Assembly: GCA_002167745.1 (NCBI GenBank)
Contig: NHCB01000006.1
Span: forward strand, 131,577 to 187,105
Direction of reading: 5' to 3'
Length of the DNA stretch: 55,529 nucleotides
Source of the DNA: Betaproteobacteria bacterium TMED22
GTDB taxonomy: Bacteria; Pseudomonadota; Gammaproteobacteria; Burkholderiales; Eutrophovitaceae
Shown here: piece by piece, positions 18,017-28,100 of the stretch
How positions within the stretch are numbered: position 1 is the stretch's first letter
Layout of the letters: the number at the start of each line of letters is the position of its first letter
Made by a program: the position numbers and the translations under genes
The notes under the pieces: model-generated
The model's input: the letters and a program-made list of their open reading frames with translations, nothing else
What the model was told of the DNA's origin: nothing
Database searches by the model: none

Positions 18017-18112
18017 ATGCCAAGGCATTCGTCGTTAGCCAAATTACAACAAGAATTACAACATCCTAAACCAATGGGCGTCTTCCTTGCTGACATAAAG
18101 GACTTAAAATAA
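18017..18112 (+). CDS. Possible small ORF between exbD and lpxK
   Basis: ATG at 18017 to TAA at 18110-18112 encodes 31 residues (MPRHSSLAKLQQELQHPKPM, then GVFLADIKDLK). It starts ten bases after the exbD stop, and its TAA directly abuts the lpxK GTG, so it fills the spacer exactly. No good ribosome site is seen before it. AAGGA near its end serves lpxK. It may be a real coupling peptide, a decayed gene end or chance. No family is recognised. Confidence 0.35.
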   Translation: MPRHSSLAKLQQELQHPKPMGVFLADIKDLK

Positions 18113-19093
18113 GTGCCACGCTCATGGGCGCGCCTAAATGCGCTATCAATTGCCTCATTGCCTCTGGCGCTAGTTTTCTTGCTATTAACTGCGGCTAGGC
18201 GACTACTATTTCGTATGGGCATACTCAATTCAACAAAAATTAACGTGCCCATCATCGTTGTGGGTAACATCACCGTGGGTGGAACTGGAAAAACACCAGC
18301 AGTAATTGCAATTGCTAATGCCCTAAAGGATTCGGGTTTTACCCCGGGCGTCATCACAAGGGGTTACCTAGGTGATGGAACAGAACGTGAAGTTACAGAT
18401 ATCAATACCTCATCTGAAGTTGGCGATGAAGCCATTCTCATCTCACATAACGTTCCTTGTCCGGTCTGGGTTGGGCCTAAGCGGGTTAACAGTGCACTGC
18501 AACTGCTTAAAAAGTATCAAAATATAAATGTAATAATTAGTGATGATGGACTACAACACTATGAGCTAGAAAGAGACATGGAAATCGTAGTGATTGATGG
18601 GGATCGTAAGTTTGGAAATGGTCTACTACTGCCCTCTGGGCCCCTAAGGGAACCAACGTCAAGGATTCGAACATGTGATCTAGTCCTTATTAATGGAACA
18701 GATAATTTAAACCTAAATGTGCCAACGATCAGTATGAAGCTTGTTGGAGAAACCTTTCATAAACTGTCTGACCCGACAATTACGTGTAACGCAGCCGATC
18801 TGTCTAAAAATCCAGTTACGGCCATCGCTGGGATTGGAAATCCAGAGCGATTTTTTCAGCATCTAAACGCACTAGGTCTTCGACCCAACACCAAACCCTT
18901 TCCAGATCATCATGAATACTCCGCTGCAGACCTCAATGAAATTGAGCATGATATCGTCATAATGACTGAAAAAGATGCGGTAAAATGCAGAGATATTGGG
19001 GGGAAAGAGTGTTGGTTTCTTCCAGTCAGTGCACAATTCGAAGGCCAACTCATTCAAACCATCATAGAGAAACTTAAAAGTTGTCATGGATAG
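18113..19093 (+). CDS. lpxK: Tetraacyldisaccharide 4'-kinase
   Basis: Phosphorylates the 4' position of the lipid A precursor at the inner membrane. It has 326 residues. An N-terminal membrane helix (about 12-35) is followed by [16 protein letters not shown] with the P-loop at residues 55-61, [26 protein letters not shown] and GPLREP, all LpxK signatures. The start is GTG, with AAGGA ten bases upstream. The stop overlaps the start of the Trm112-like gene by eight bases. LpxK, YcaR and KdsB together serve lipopolysaccharide core assembly. Confidence 0.96.
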   Translation: MPRSWARLNALSIASLPLALVFLLLTAARRLLFRMGILNSTKINVPIIVVGNITVGGTGKTPAVIAIANALKDSGFTPGVITRGYLGDGTEREVTDINTSSEVGDEAILISHNVPCPVWVGPKRVNSALQLLKKYQNINVIISDDGLQHYELERDMEIVVIDGDRKFGNGLLLPSGPLREPTSRIRTCDLVLINGTDNLNLNVPTISMKLVGETFHKLSDPTITCNAADLSKNPVTAIAGIGNPERFFQHLNALGLRPNTKPFPDHHEYSAADLNEIEHDIVIMTEKDAVKCRDIGGKECWFLPVSAQFEGQLIQTIIEKLKSCHG

Positions 19094-19256
19094 AAAACTG
19101 CTTGATATATTGGTATGCCCTATATGCAAAAGCGATCTAGATTTACAATCAGAGAAGAGTGAATTAGCGTGCAAACCATGTAAACTCGCTTTCCCGATCA
19201 AGGATGGAATACCAATTATGCTAGAAGAAGAAGCCCGCCAAATTCTTGTCGACTAA
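19086..19256 (+). CDS. ycaR: Trm112-like/YcaR family zinc-ribbon protein
   Basis: Small protein of 56 residues, [18 protein letters not shown] at the start. Cys-x2-Cys at residues 11-14 and a second Cys-x2-Cys at 29-32 form a zinc ribbon, ending in [12 protein letters not shown], the typical Trm112/UPF0434 closing motif. The ATG lies inside the last codons of lpxK. Its place between lpxK and kdsB is strongly conserved in Proteobacteria. In E. coli the equivalent is YcaR, whose exact function is not settled. Confidence 0.92.
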   Translation: MDRKLLDILVCPICKSDLDLQSEKSELACKPCKLAFPIKDGIPIMLEEEARQILVD

Positions 19257-19280
19257 CTAGCCAAACATCCTGAGATAGTT

Positions 19281-20042
19281 GTGAATTTTAAAGTCGTCAT
19301 CCCTGCTCGCTTCGAATCTACTCGATTTCCTGGGAAGCTATTGTCCACGATAAATGGACAAACAATCATCAATCACGTCATTAACGTCGCACAAAGGTCG
19401 GGAGCTTCAGAAGTGATCGTGGCGACCGATGACGAACGTATTGCCCAATCAGTAAAAAATCCTGAATGCGAGGTAATCATGACCAGCACAAATCATCAAA
19501 GCGGGACTGATCGCATCGCAGAAATAGTAGAAAAAAAGAATTGGGATTTAGAGGATGTAATCGTCAATCTGCAAGGCGATGAGCCATTTGTTCCTGCTGA
19601 ATTAGTGACCTCTGTTGCTGAAGCATTAGCGGTTACGTCAAGCGCCGCAGTTTCAACAATATGTTTTCCCATCACAGAACGGGCAGATCTTTTCGATCCC
19701 AATCTAGTTAAGGTTGTCATAGATCATAAAAATTACGCCCTTTACTTTTCTAGAGCACCAATCCCTTGGTCAAGAGATACCTTTTCGGCAGAAAAAAAAG
19801 CTCTTCCGGTTGACTATGCTGCATTGGGTCATATTGGAATTTATGGATATCGAGTAAAATTTTTAATCGAGTATGCAGACCTGCCTCATAGTCTGCTTGA
19901 AAATCAGGAGAAACTAGAACAATTAAGGATACTGCAGGCAGGACACAAAATAATTACCGTACTGACTCATACTCCGCCTGCGCCGGGAATCGATACTCCT
20001 GCCGACCTTGAAAGAGCGCGTCAGCTCGCCAGCACGCTATAA
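19281..20042 (+). CDS. kdsB: 3-deoxy-manno-octulosonate cytidylyltransferase
   Basis: Makes CMP-KDO from CTP and KDO for attachment to lipid A. It has 253 residues, the normal length. Seen: VVIPARFESTRFPGKLL at the N-terminus, NLQGDEPFV, YFSRAPIPWSRD and GHIGIYGYR, all KdsB signatures. The start is a GTG at 19281, 24 bases after ycaR. It ends 95 bases before adk. Confidence 0.97.
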   Translation: MNFKVVIPARFESTRFPGKLLSTINGQTIINHVINVAQRSGASEVIVATDDERIAQSVKNPECEVIMTSTNHQSGTDRIAEIVEKKNWDLEDVIVNLQGDEPFVPAELVTSVAEALAVTSSAAVSTICFPITERADLFDPNLVKVVIDHKNYALYFSRAPIPWSRDTFSAEKKALPVDYAALGHIGIYGYRVKFLIEYADLPHSLLENQEKLEQLRILQAGHKIITVLTHTPPAPGIDTPADLERARQLASTL

Positions 20043-20137
20043 TTTTTGTTTTAAATTTAATAAAAAGTAAAAAAAACTATGGTTATGCCTTCCGAGATTA
20101 ACTAAAGAAGTGACTAACAGTAAAATAAGGAATCAAA

Positions 20138-20797
20138 GTGAGATTAATATTACTTGGACCGCCTGGGGCAGGCAAAGGCACACAGGCGACTTATATCATG
20201 AAAAAGTACGACATCCCGCAAATCTCAACAGGAGATATGCTGAGAGCCGCAGTAAAAAACGGGACAAACTTAGGACTTGAGGCTAAGAAATTCATGGATT
20301 CTGGAGGGCTCGTCCCTGACGCAGTAATCATTGGTCTTGTAAAAGAACGAATCAGTCAAGAAGACTGTGCTAATGGCTTCCTCTTCGATGGCTTTCCCAG
20401 AACTATTCCTCAAGCGGATGCTTTGAGCGACGCCGGTGTGGATATTGATTATGTAATTGAGATTGATGTTGACGACGAAGAAATTATTAACCGTCTGTCA
20501 GGGCGCCGCGTGCATCCAGACTCTGGACGAACTTACCACGTAGTATTTAACAAACCAAAGCAAGAGGGCATAGATGACGTCTCTGGAGAACCACTGGTAC
20601 AGAGGAATGATGACATGGAAGAAACAATCAAGAAACGTTTAGAGGTTTATCACGAACAAACCGAACTTTTAATTGGTTATTATTCCAATTTAGCTCAAAA
20701 ACTAGACGGTTACGCACCCAAATATGCAAAATTTTCAGGGGTCGGGTCACTAGAATCGATACGAGATAAAATATTTGAAACCCTTAACTCTGAGTAA
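20138..20797 (+). CDS. adk: Adenylate kinase
   Basis: Interconverts ATP + AMP and 2 ADP. It has 219 residues, the long form with a LID of about 30 residues ([13 protein letters not shown]). P-loop [10 protein letters not shown] at 7-16, then [19 protein letters not shown] and RLSGRR. The LID lacks the four-cysteine zinc site. The start is GTG with AAGGA seven bases upstream. It stands 75 bases ahead of the PPi-dependent phosphofructokinase, which suits a group of energy-balance genes. Confidence 0.97.
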   Translation: MRLILLGPPGAGKGTQATYIMKKYDIPQISTGDMLRAAVKNGTNLGLEAKKFMDSGGLVPDAVIIGLVKERISQEDCANGFLFDGFPRTIPQADALSDAGVDIDYVIEIDVDDEEIINRLSGRRVHPDSGRTYHVVFNKPKQEGIDDVSGEPLVQRNDDMEETIKKRLEVYHEQTELLIGYYSNLAQKLDGYAPKYAKFSGVGSLESIRDKIFETLNSE

Positions 20798-20872
20798 TCG
20801 GATTCTCACTAAACCGTCCCAAAACGCCATTAATAATAAGTCCTCTAGTTCATTAACTATTTAGGTAATACG

Positions 20873-22138
20873 ATGAGAAAACCATCCAATGCTTTTTATG
20901 CACAGTCTGGCGGTGTTACCGCTGTCATTAATGCTTCTGCTGCTGGTGTCATTGAAACGGCCCGAAAGAACAAACACAAGATAGGAAATGTTTATGCTGG
21001 CAGGAATGGCATCATTGGAGCGCTAACTGAAGATTTAGTGGATACATCAAAGGAATCCGTAAGCGCAATTTCGGCGCTTAAACATACTCCCGCGGGCGCG
21101 TTTGGATCTTGCCGTTATAAACTCAAATCACTCGAAGAAAATAGGGCTGAATACGAACGCTTAATAGCTGTTTTCAAGGCGCACAATATTGGATATTTTT
21201 TCTACAATGGAGGAGGTGACTCAGCCGATACGTGTTTAAAAGTATCGAAAATATCAAAAGGATTGAATTATCCAATACAAGCGATACACATACCTAAAAC
21301 TGTAGATAATGATTTGCCGGTCACAGACTGCTGCCCTGGATTCGGGTCAGTTGCAAAATATGTTGCCGTTTCAACTCGGGAAGCAAGTTTTGACGTAGCC
21401 TCTATGGCGAAAACATCGACTAAAGTTTTTATTCTTGAAGTGATGGGACGACATGCAGGTTGGATTGCAGCGGCTGGCGGGCTCGCTTCCACTTCTGACA
21501 GCCCGTTACCTATTATCATTTTATTTCCTGAGGTTATTTTTAACCGTAAGAGGTTTATCAAAAAAGTTCGAGAAAAGGTCAGGAAGTGCGGTTATTGCTC
21601 TATTGTTGTCTCAGAAGGAGTCAAAGGTGCAAACGGAAAATTTTTATCTGATCAAGGCCTCACAGATGCCTTTGGACATGCCCAATTAGGAGGGGTGGCA
21701 CCCGTCATAGCGAATATCATTAAAAATGACCTTGGGCTCAAGTATCATTGGGGCGTAGCAGACTACCTCCAAAGAGCAGCAAGGCATATCGCGTCTAAAG
21801 TTGATGTTGATCAAGCTTACGCACTTGGGGAGTCAGCGGTTAAGCTTGCAATGCAAGGTCACAACGCAGTAATGCCTACAATTGAACGTATATCAGACAG
21901 TCCGTACCGTTGGCAAATTAGCAGCACGCCGTTATCTCGAGTGGCTAATGTAGAAAAGAAAATGCCAAAAAAATTTATCAGTAATGATGGCTTTGGCATA
22001 ACTCCAAGTTGCGAACGTTACCTTAAGCCGCTCATTAAAGGCGAAGCCTACCCACCATTTAAGGACGGGCTACCAAAATATGTTGTACTAAAGAATAAAT
22101 TGGTCGCTAAAAAAATCGGGATGGACTTCAAACTTTAG
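20873..22138 (+). CDS. pfp: Pyrophosphate-dependent 6-phosphofructokinase
   Basis: Reversibly phosphorylates fructose 6-phosphate with PPi instead of ATP. It has 421 residues. The substrate loop reads NGGGDSADT (residues 112-120), with Asp116 where ATP enzymes carry glycine, and IPKTVDNDLP (140-149) carries Lys142, the residue that marks PPi use; Asp145 is the expected catalytic base. The phosphosugar-binding EVMGRHAGW is present. A downstream H+-translocating pyrophosphatase on the same strand completes a PPi economy, an arrangement known from methylotrophs. Use of ATP is unlikely given these residues. Confidence 0.93.
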   Translation: MRKPSNAFYAQSGGVTAVINASAAGVIETARKNKHKIGNVYAGRNGIIGALTEDLVDTSKESVSAISALKHTPAGAFGSCRYKLKSLEENRAEYERLIAVFKAHNIGYFFYNGGGDSADTCLKVSKISKGLNYPIQAIHIPKTVDNDLPVTDCCPGFGSVAKYVAVSTREASFDVASMAKTSTKVFILEVMGRHAGWIAAAGGLASTSDSPLPIIILFPEVIFNRKRFIKKVREKVRKCGYCSIVVSEGVKGANGKFLSDQGLTDAFGHAQLGGVAPVIANIIKNDLGLKYHWGVADYLQRAARHIASKVDVDQAYALGESAVKLAMQGHNAVMPTIERISDSPYRWQISSTPLSRVANVEKKMPKKFISNDGFGITPSCERYLKPLIKGEAYPPFKDGLPKYVVLKNKLVAKKIGMDFKL

Positions 22139-22252
22139 TGGTTTTTAAGAGTTAATTGTTATTTTCAGGTACAATTCTGCGCAAATAAAATTTAAAAGAA
22201 GCGCCTCTCACTTGAATTTTTGGGAATGGCTGCTGAGGAATTTAGGGTATTT

Positions 22253-22270
22253 GGCCGACCCTTATCGGCC
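22253..22270 (+). promoter_or_regulatory. Hairpin in the hppA leader
   Basis: GGCCGA-CCCTTA-TCGGCC forms a 6-bp stem about 30 bases before the hppA start. There is no T run after it, so it is not a normal terminator. It could be a leader stability or attenuation element. Its function is inferred only from its position. Confidence 0.35.
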
Positions 22271-22301
22271 ACTTAACTACAAAAAGTAAGGGGGGACGTT
22301 G

Positions 22302-24332
22302 ATGTCTTCAGGACTCGTGATAGCCTTAGTTTGCTCGATTGTAGCCGTAATTTACGGCGCACTTTCAATTCAATGGATTTTGCGCCAGCCAGCCGGTAAC
22401 AGTCGGATGCAGGAAATTGCCACCGCGATTCAGCAGGGTGCGCAGGCTTATCTAAATAGACAGTATTATAGTATCGCCGTTGTCGGTATTATTTTATTTG
22501 TTGCGCTCGGATTCGCTCTTGATTGGTACACAGCCATAGGCTTTCTGGTCGGAGCAATACTCTCAGGTGCAGCGGGATACATTGGTATGTTTATCTCTGT
22601 TCGCGCGAACGTGCGGACGGCAGAGGCAGCAAATAATGGAATCAATGCCGCCCTGAATGTTGCGTTCAGGGGTGGGGCTATCACAGGCATGTTAGTGGTT
22701 GGTCTTGGTCTGCTTGGAGTAGCAGGTTACTTTGGTGTTGTCTCCCACCTCACTGGGGATACCGATGAAGCATTACATGCTCTAATTGGTCTTGCTTTTG
22801 GTGGATCGCTAATTTCGATATTTGCCCGATTAGGTGGCGGCATCTTTACTAAGGGCGCTGACGTAGGAGCAGATCTAGTTGGTAAGGTTGAGGCAGGGAT
22901 TCCAGAGGATGATCCAAGGAATCCAGCGGTTATCGCCGACAACGTGGGTGACAATGTTGGGGATTGCGCAGGGATGGCAGCCGACTTATTTGAAACTTAT
23001 GCGGTTACTATCGTAGCAACAATGCTACTGGGTGGGCTCATGATGGGTGACATGGGTGAGACTGCAATAATTTATCCCCTTGTGCTTGGTGGCGCATCAA
23101 TTATTGCCTCGATAATCGGAACCTTCTTCGTCAAGGCCTCCGAGGGCGGCAGTATCATGGGCGCGCTCTACAAAGGAGTGATTGTCTCCGGCGTTATCGC
23201 TGCCGTCGCATTTTACTTTATAACGGATTCAATGATGGGTAGCGAGGCTATCAACCTGTTCTATGCTGGCCTGGTTGGACTTGTTTTAACCGGTGTTCTG
23301 ATTGTTATCACTGAGTACTACACCTCAACTGAATACGCACCCGTCAGGCATGTTGCAGCAGCATCAGAGACTGGTGATGCAACCAACATTATCGCTGGCT
23401 TAGGCGTATCAATGAAATCGACGGCGCTTCCAGTGCTGGCAGTATGCGTTGCTATCGGCGCTTCTTACGGTCTGGCGGGACTGTACGGAATTGCAATCGC
23501 AGCAACCGCTATGCTGTCTATGACAGGTATGGTCGTAGCTCTAGATGCCTACGGTCCTATTACTGATAATGCGGGCGGGATTGCTGAAATGGCAGAGCTG
23601 CCCTCAAAAATTCGAGATATTACTGACCCACTAGATGCCGTTGGTAACACTACTAAAGCTGTGACCAAAGGTTACGCTATTGGGTCCGCTGGATTAGCTG
23701 CTTTGGTTTTATTTGCAGACTATACAAATACACTTGAATCAGCGGGCAAACTGGTTGAGTTCTCTTTATCAGATCCTGCAGTCATTATTGGCCTATTCCT
23801 TGGCGGAATGATCCCTTACCTTTTCAGTGCCATGGCTATGGAGGCTGTGGGACGTGCAGCGGGTTCCGTGGTTAATGAGGTAAGGCGTCAGTTCAGAGAA
23901 ATTCCCGGCATTATGGAAGGAACAGGAAAACCTGATTACTCAAAGGCTGTTGATCTCCTGACTCGCTCAGCTATTAAAGAAATGATGATCCCATCCTTGC
24001 TGCCAGTTCTTGCCCCAATTGTGGTGGCATTCGGCGTGAATTGGCTGATGGGACCAGGCGAAGGAGTTAAAGCTCTTGGTGGATTACTCATAGGAACAAT
24101 TATCACCGGTATATTTATCGCGATCTCAATGACGACAGGTGGAGGCGCTTGGGATAACGCAAAAAAATATATTGAAGATGGCAACTGTGGCGGTAAAGGT
24201 TCTGATGCTCATAAAGCCTCTGTAACTGGAGATACTGTTGGTGACCCATACAAAGATACTGCAGGCCCAGCGGTAAACCCACTGATTAAAATCATCAATA
24301 TCGTGGCGTTGTTATTGGTTCCACTTCTTTAG
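22302..24332 (+). CDS. hppA: K+-independent H+-translocating pyrophosphatase
   Basis: Membrane pyrophosphatase that hydrolyses PPi and pumps protons, with about 16 membrane helices in 676 residues. PPi/Mg-binding motifs [20 protein letters not shown] and the C-terminal [14 protein letters not shown] are intact. In [10 protein letters not shown] the residue at 452 is lysine; K+-dependent enzymes have alanine there, so this one should not need potassium. The ATG at 22302 follows AAGGGGGG at six bases. It ends at a strong bidirectional terminator. It pairs with pfp, and the enzyme could also run in reverse to make PPi. Confidence 0.96.
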   Translation: MSSGLVIALVCSIVAVIYGALSIQWILRQPAGNSRMQEIATAIQQGAQAYLNRQYYSIAVVGIILFVALGFALDWYTAIGFLVGAILSGAAGYIGMFISVRANVRTAEAANNGINAALNVAFRGGAITGMLVVGLGLLGVAGYFGVVSHLTGDTDEALHALIGLAFGGSLISIFARLGGGIFTKGADVGADLVGKVEAGIPEDDPRNPAVIADNVGDNVGDCAGMAADLFETYAVTIVATMLLGGLMMGDMGETAIIYPLVLGGASIIASIIGTFFVKASEGGSIMGALYKGVIVSGVIAAVAFYFITDSMMGSEAINLFYAGLVGLVLTGVLIVITEYYTSTEYAPVRHVAAASETGDATNIIAGLGVSMKSTALPVLAVCVAIGASYGLAGLYGIAIAATAMLSMTGMVVALDAYGPITDNAGGIAEMAELPSKIRDITDPLDAVGNTTKAVTKGYAIGSAGLAALVLFADYTNTLESAGKLVEFSLSDPAVIIGLFLGGMIPYLFSAMAMEAVGRAAGSVVNEVRRQFREIPGIMEGTGKPDYSKAVDLLTRSAIKEMMIPSLLPVLAPIVVAFGVNWLMGPGEGVKALGGLLIGTIITGIFIAISMTTGGGAWDNAKKYIEDGNCGGKGSDAHKASVTGDTVGDPYKDTAGPAVNPLIKIINIVALLLVPLL

Positions 24333-24345
24333 AAGACAACTTAAT

Positions 24346-24386
24346 AGCGATAAAAAAGGCTCCTATCAGGAGCCTTTTTTATCGCT
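24346..24386. terminator. Bidirectional terminator hppA / DUF502 gene
   Basis: Long perfect stem: AGCGATAAAAAAGGCTCCT pairs with its complement across a short loop. The inner GGCTCC / GGAGCC stem is flanked by A and T runs, giving termination from both directions. Confidence 0.93.
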
Positions 24387-24394
24387 GAAGCAAA

Positions 24395-25000
24395 TCAGTC
24401 ATTTTTCTTAGATTGCTGAATCCCAGCGGTCACAGCCAACCGCATGGCTTGCTCGCGCGGCATATCGATCGGCGTGAGCTGGGAGCGGGGTACAAATATC
24501 GTGTACCCGCCGATCTGGTAACTCATCGGAAGATAAACTGCAACACGACCGTCAGGAACCATGCCAGGCGGCAAATCAGAAAATTCTTCACGAGTCAGAA
24601 ATCCCAGGAGCCTAACATCCAAATTCGGCATATCTACCATTACCACCTGGAAATTCTCGCCCTTGTCATCGCCCGCAAATAGTCCAAAAAACTCCTTAAG
24701 AGCGCTATATATCGTCTTTATTAGAGGTACTTTCAGAAAAAATCGCTCAGTCAAATTAAAGATACTGCGTATGACATATGCACGCATTAATATGCCTATT
24801 ACAAATACTGCGGCACAGCCAGCAGCAAGTCCCATACCAGCAACATACGTTCCTTCAGGTAGGATCATTTGCAATGGAGAGACCATAAAAGACTCTGCTG
24901 TCGTAAACAACCAAACCAGTAGATAAATAGTTGCCAGTACAGGTAAGGCGGTGAAAAGGCCCGTCAAAAAAACTTTACTGATGAACTTCATCACGGTCAT
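24395..25000 (-). CDS. DUF502 family membrane protein
   Basis: Inner-membrane protein of 201 residues and unknown function. Two membrane segments (about 8-32 and 50-75) are followed by a soluble part with VPLIKTIYSALKEFFG, GFLTREE, PPGMVPDGRVAVYLPMSYQIGGYT (in pieces) and the family end DMPREQAMRLAVTAG. The start has AGGGGAGC directly upstream. DUF502 proteins are widespread in Proteobacteria and plants, and no enzyme activity is assigned. It is convergent with hppA. Confidence 0.92.
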   Translation of the reverse strand: MTVMKFISKVFLTGLFTALPVLATIYLLVWLFTTAESFMVSPLQMILPEGTYVAGMGLAAGCAAVFVIGILMRAYVIRSIFNLTERFFLKVPLIKTIYSALKEFFGLFAGDDKGENFQVVMVDMPNLDVRLLGFLTREEFSDLPPGMVPDGRVAVYLPMSYQIGGYTIFVPRSQLTPIDMPREQAMRLAVTAGIQQSKKND

Positions 25001-25148
25001 GCTCCCCTAAATAAGTAAGAACTGCTCTCTTTAAAACAGTATATTGTGATATTGATAACTGTTTATGCGACTAAAATCAATGTTGGTCGAATAAAAATTT
25101 GAAGTCAGTTAAGCACCATTAAACAGCTAGAGTAATACCTTGTGCACT

Positions 25149-28100
25149 TTACCTGAATAAACTCTTGAGGGCTTTGCCAGTAGCTAGAGAGGTTTGCTTA
25201 GCCAAACGGTCTGGCGAACCTTGGAACAGCACATAACCACCCTCTTCACCACCTTCTGGCCCTAAATCAATCACCCAATCTGCGCTGCCAATCACGTCAG
25301 TATTATGCTCTATAACTACAACGGTCCCTCCCGCATCAGAGAGCCGCCTAAGTGTTTCAATTAACTTCTCAACATCCGCCATATGTAGTCCAACAGTAGG
25401 TTCGTCGAGTACGAATAATGTTCGATTTTGCCCAGACTGCCCAGAGCGATCATCAGTATCAACTCGAAATTTAGATAATTCTGACACTAGCTTAACTCTT
25501 TGAGCCTCCCCCCCTGACAAAGTGCTACTGTGTTGACCAAGCCTTAAATAGCCCAAACCTAATTCATTCAGTAGGATAAGTTTTTTGTTAATTCTCGGAT
25601 GCGCACTGAAGAGCTCCGCAGCATCTTTGATACTAAGATTCAATACATCCGCTATTGAGTGGTCGTTATACCGAATCTGTAAGGTATCTTTACTAAACCG
25701 GTCACCGCTGCACACTTCGCATACGGTTCGCACATCAGGTAAAAAATTCATCGCTATTTTTTGTATTCCTTGGCCTTCACAGCCCTCGCAGCGACCGCCT
25801 TTAGTGTTAAAGCTAAATCGAGCGGAACCATATCCTCGGACTCGCGACTCGGTTGTCGCTGCAAATAGCTTTCTTACCTCATCCCAGATGCCCGTATAAG
25901 TCGCAGGACAAGAACGCGATGTTTTGCCAATAGGTGATTGATCGACTTCAATTACTCTAGAAAAATATTGCATTCCTGAGATATTCGAACAATCTGAAAA
26001 ACTTTGGATTTGAATATCTGGTTTAGATCTTGAGACAAATTGATCCATGTTTGCCCGTAATACGCCTCGAATCAGACTGGATTTACCACTACCCGATACG
26101 CCCGTAATTACAGTTAGATGACCAATAGGTATTTCGGCATCAACGCTTTTAAGGTTATTACGTGTTGCGCCGTTGATTTGTATGAAATCAGTTGATTTTT
26201 TAACTCGATTTTTATCGCTGACCGAGTTACATTTCTTCAATGTTAAGTAACGCCCTGTGATGGAAGCATCATCGCGCATAATCTCTAAGGGAGAACCGAG
26301 CGAGATGATATGCCCTCCCTCACTACCCGCACCTGGTCCTAAATCAACTACAAAATCAGCTTGCTTGATTGTGTCCTCATCATGTTCAACCACTACCAAA
26401 GTATTCCCATTATTTTGAAGATGTTTGAGCGCTCTCAATAGCACATCGTTATCTCTAGAGTGCAAACCAATTGTCGGCTCATCCAAAACATACACGGCAC
26501 CGCGCAGGTTTGACCCTAACTGCGCAGACAAACGCATACGTTGAGACTCACCACCGCTCAGGGTTGGTGCGGAACGGTTTAACGTCAAGTAAGTTAAACC
26601 AACCTCGGTCAAAAAACGTAAACGAGATAGGACCTCCTTCAGTAAGTCGTTCGCAATTAACTGTTCTCGTTCTGTTAACTGGATTTCTGAAAGCGACCGA
26701 TAGAGAGACCTAACGGAAGTAGAGACTAAATCGTTTATTGTAAGATCTTTCCAAACAACACTTCTCGCCTGAGCATTCAATCGAATTCCGTCACATGTTC
26801 CGCATACAGCCCTACTTGAATCATCCGTATTTTTCGCCCTCTCAGTTTCTACTTCAATCTCATCCTTGAGGCTCTTAATGGCACTTGCCTTACACTCAAG
26901 TGTCCGCCCTGTCCCTTGGCAAGTGTCACACCATCCATATTTAGAATTAAACGAAAACAAACGTGGATCTAACTCATCGAACGATAGTTGACATGAAGGG
27001 CATGCTCTTTTACTTGAAAAGCTTTGCTGTTCATAAACTCCGCCGGATAATAAACCGTCAATGTCCGAAATGACATTAAAAAATCCATCTCCAAAGCTCA
27101 GAGCATTTTCAACAATATCGGAAATTTCTCCACGTTGTGTTTCCGAAACTTTGATACTCGCCAGTGGTAGCTCAATCGTATGTTCTACGTAACGATCTAA
27201 ATTAGGAAAATCATCTGTTTTGACGAAGACGTTATCCACTAAAAGGTGCGTAAATCCTTTTTTTCGGAAAGTCTCAGCTAAGTCTTTGTATACTCCTTTT
27301 CGAGAACGGACTAAAGGAGCTAAGAATCCAATATGAATGCCTGCGTATTGGTCTAGTAATCGCTCAACAATCGTATTTGGATTTTGCGGTTCAATTTTAA
27401 CTTGGCAGTCTGGGCAATATTGAGTCCCAACTTTTGACATCAGTAGTCTCAAGTAATGGTAAGTCTCGGTTACGGTTCCAACGGTACTTTTAATTCCCCC
27501 ACGGCTAGTGCGTTGCTCAATCGCTACGGCCGGTGGAATGCCATAAACGGCATCAACGTCAGGCTTCTTACCAATGTGAATAAATTGTCTCGCATACGCA
27601 TTCAAAGACTCTAAATAACGCCTTTGACCCTCCCCGTAAATGATGTCAAACGCCAGAGAGGATTTGCCGCTACCGCTAAGTCCCGTAATAACAGTCATTT
27701 TTTGATGAGGAATGTTGACACTCACACCCTGTAGATTATTTTCCCTTGCATTCCTTATAGATATCGCGCTTGGAACCAACTCGCCGATACCTGAACTCGG
27801 CTGATCGTCATCGATCATCATCGAACCATCAGAATGAGTCCTATTAAAATGTAATAGCTCATACCCCGTTAAAGAGGATGTCTCCTCTGATATCCTTTCG
27901 GGAGATCCAAAGCATACAACTTCACCCCCCCCATCACCTCCTTCAGGACCTAAGTCAATAATCCAATCAGATGCGGCGATTAAATCTAAGTTGTGCTCAA
28001 CTACCACGATCGAAGCTCCGAGGTTCACGAGCGCCCGCAGTGCAATAAGTAATTTCTTAACGTCATGGAAATGTAAACCGGTCGTCGGCTCATCGAGTAA

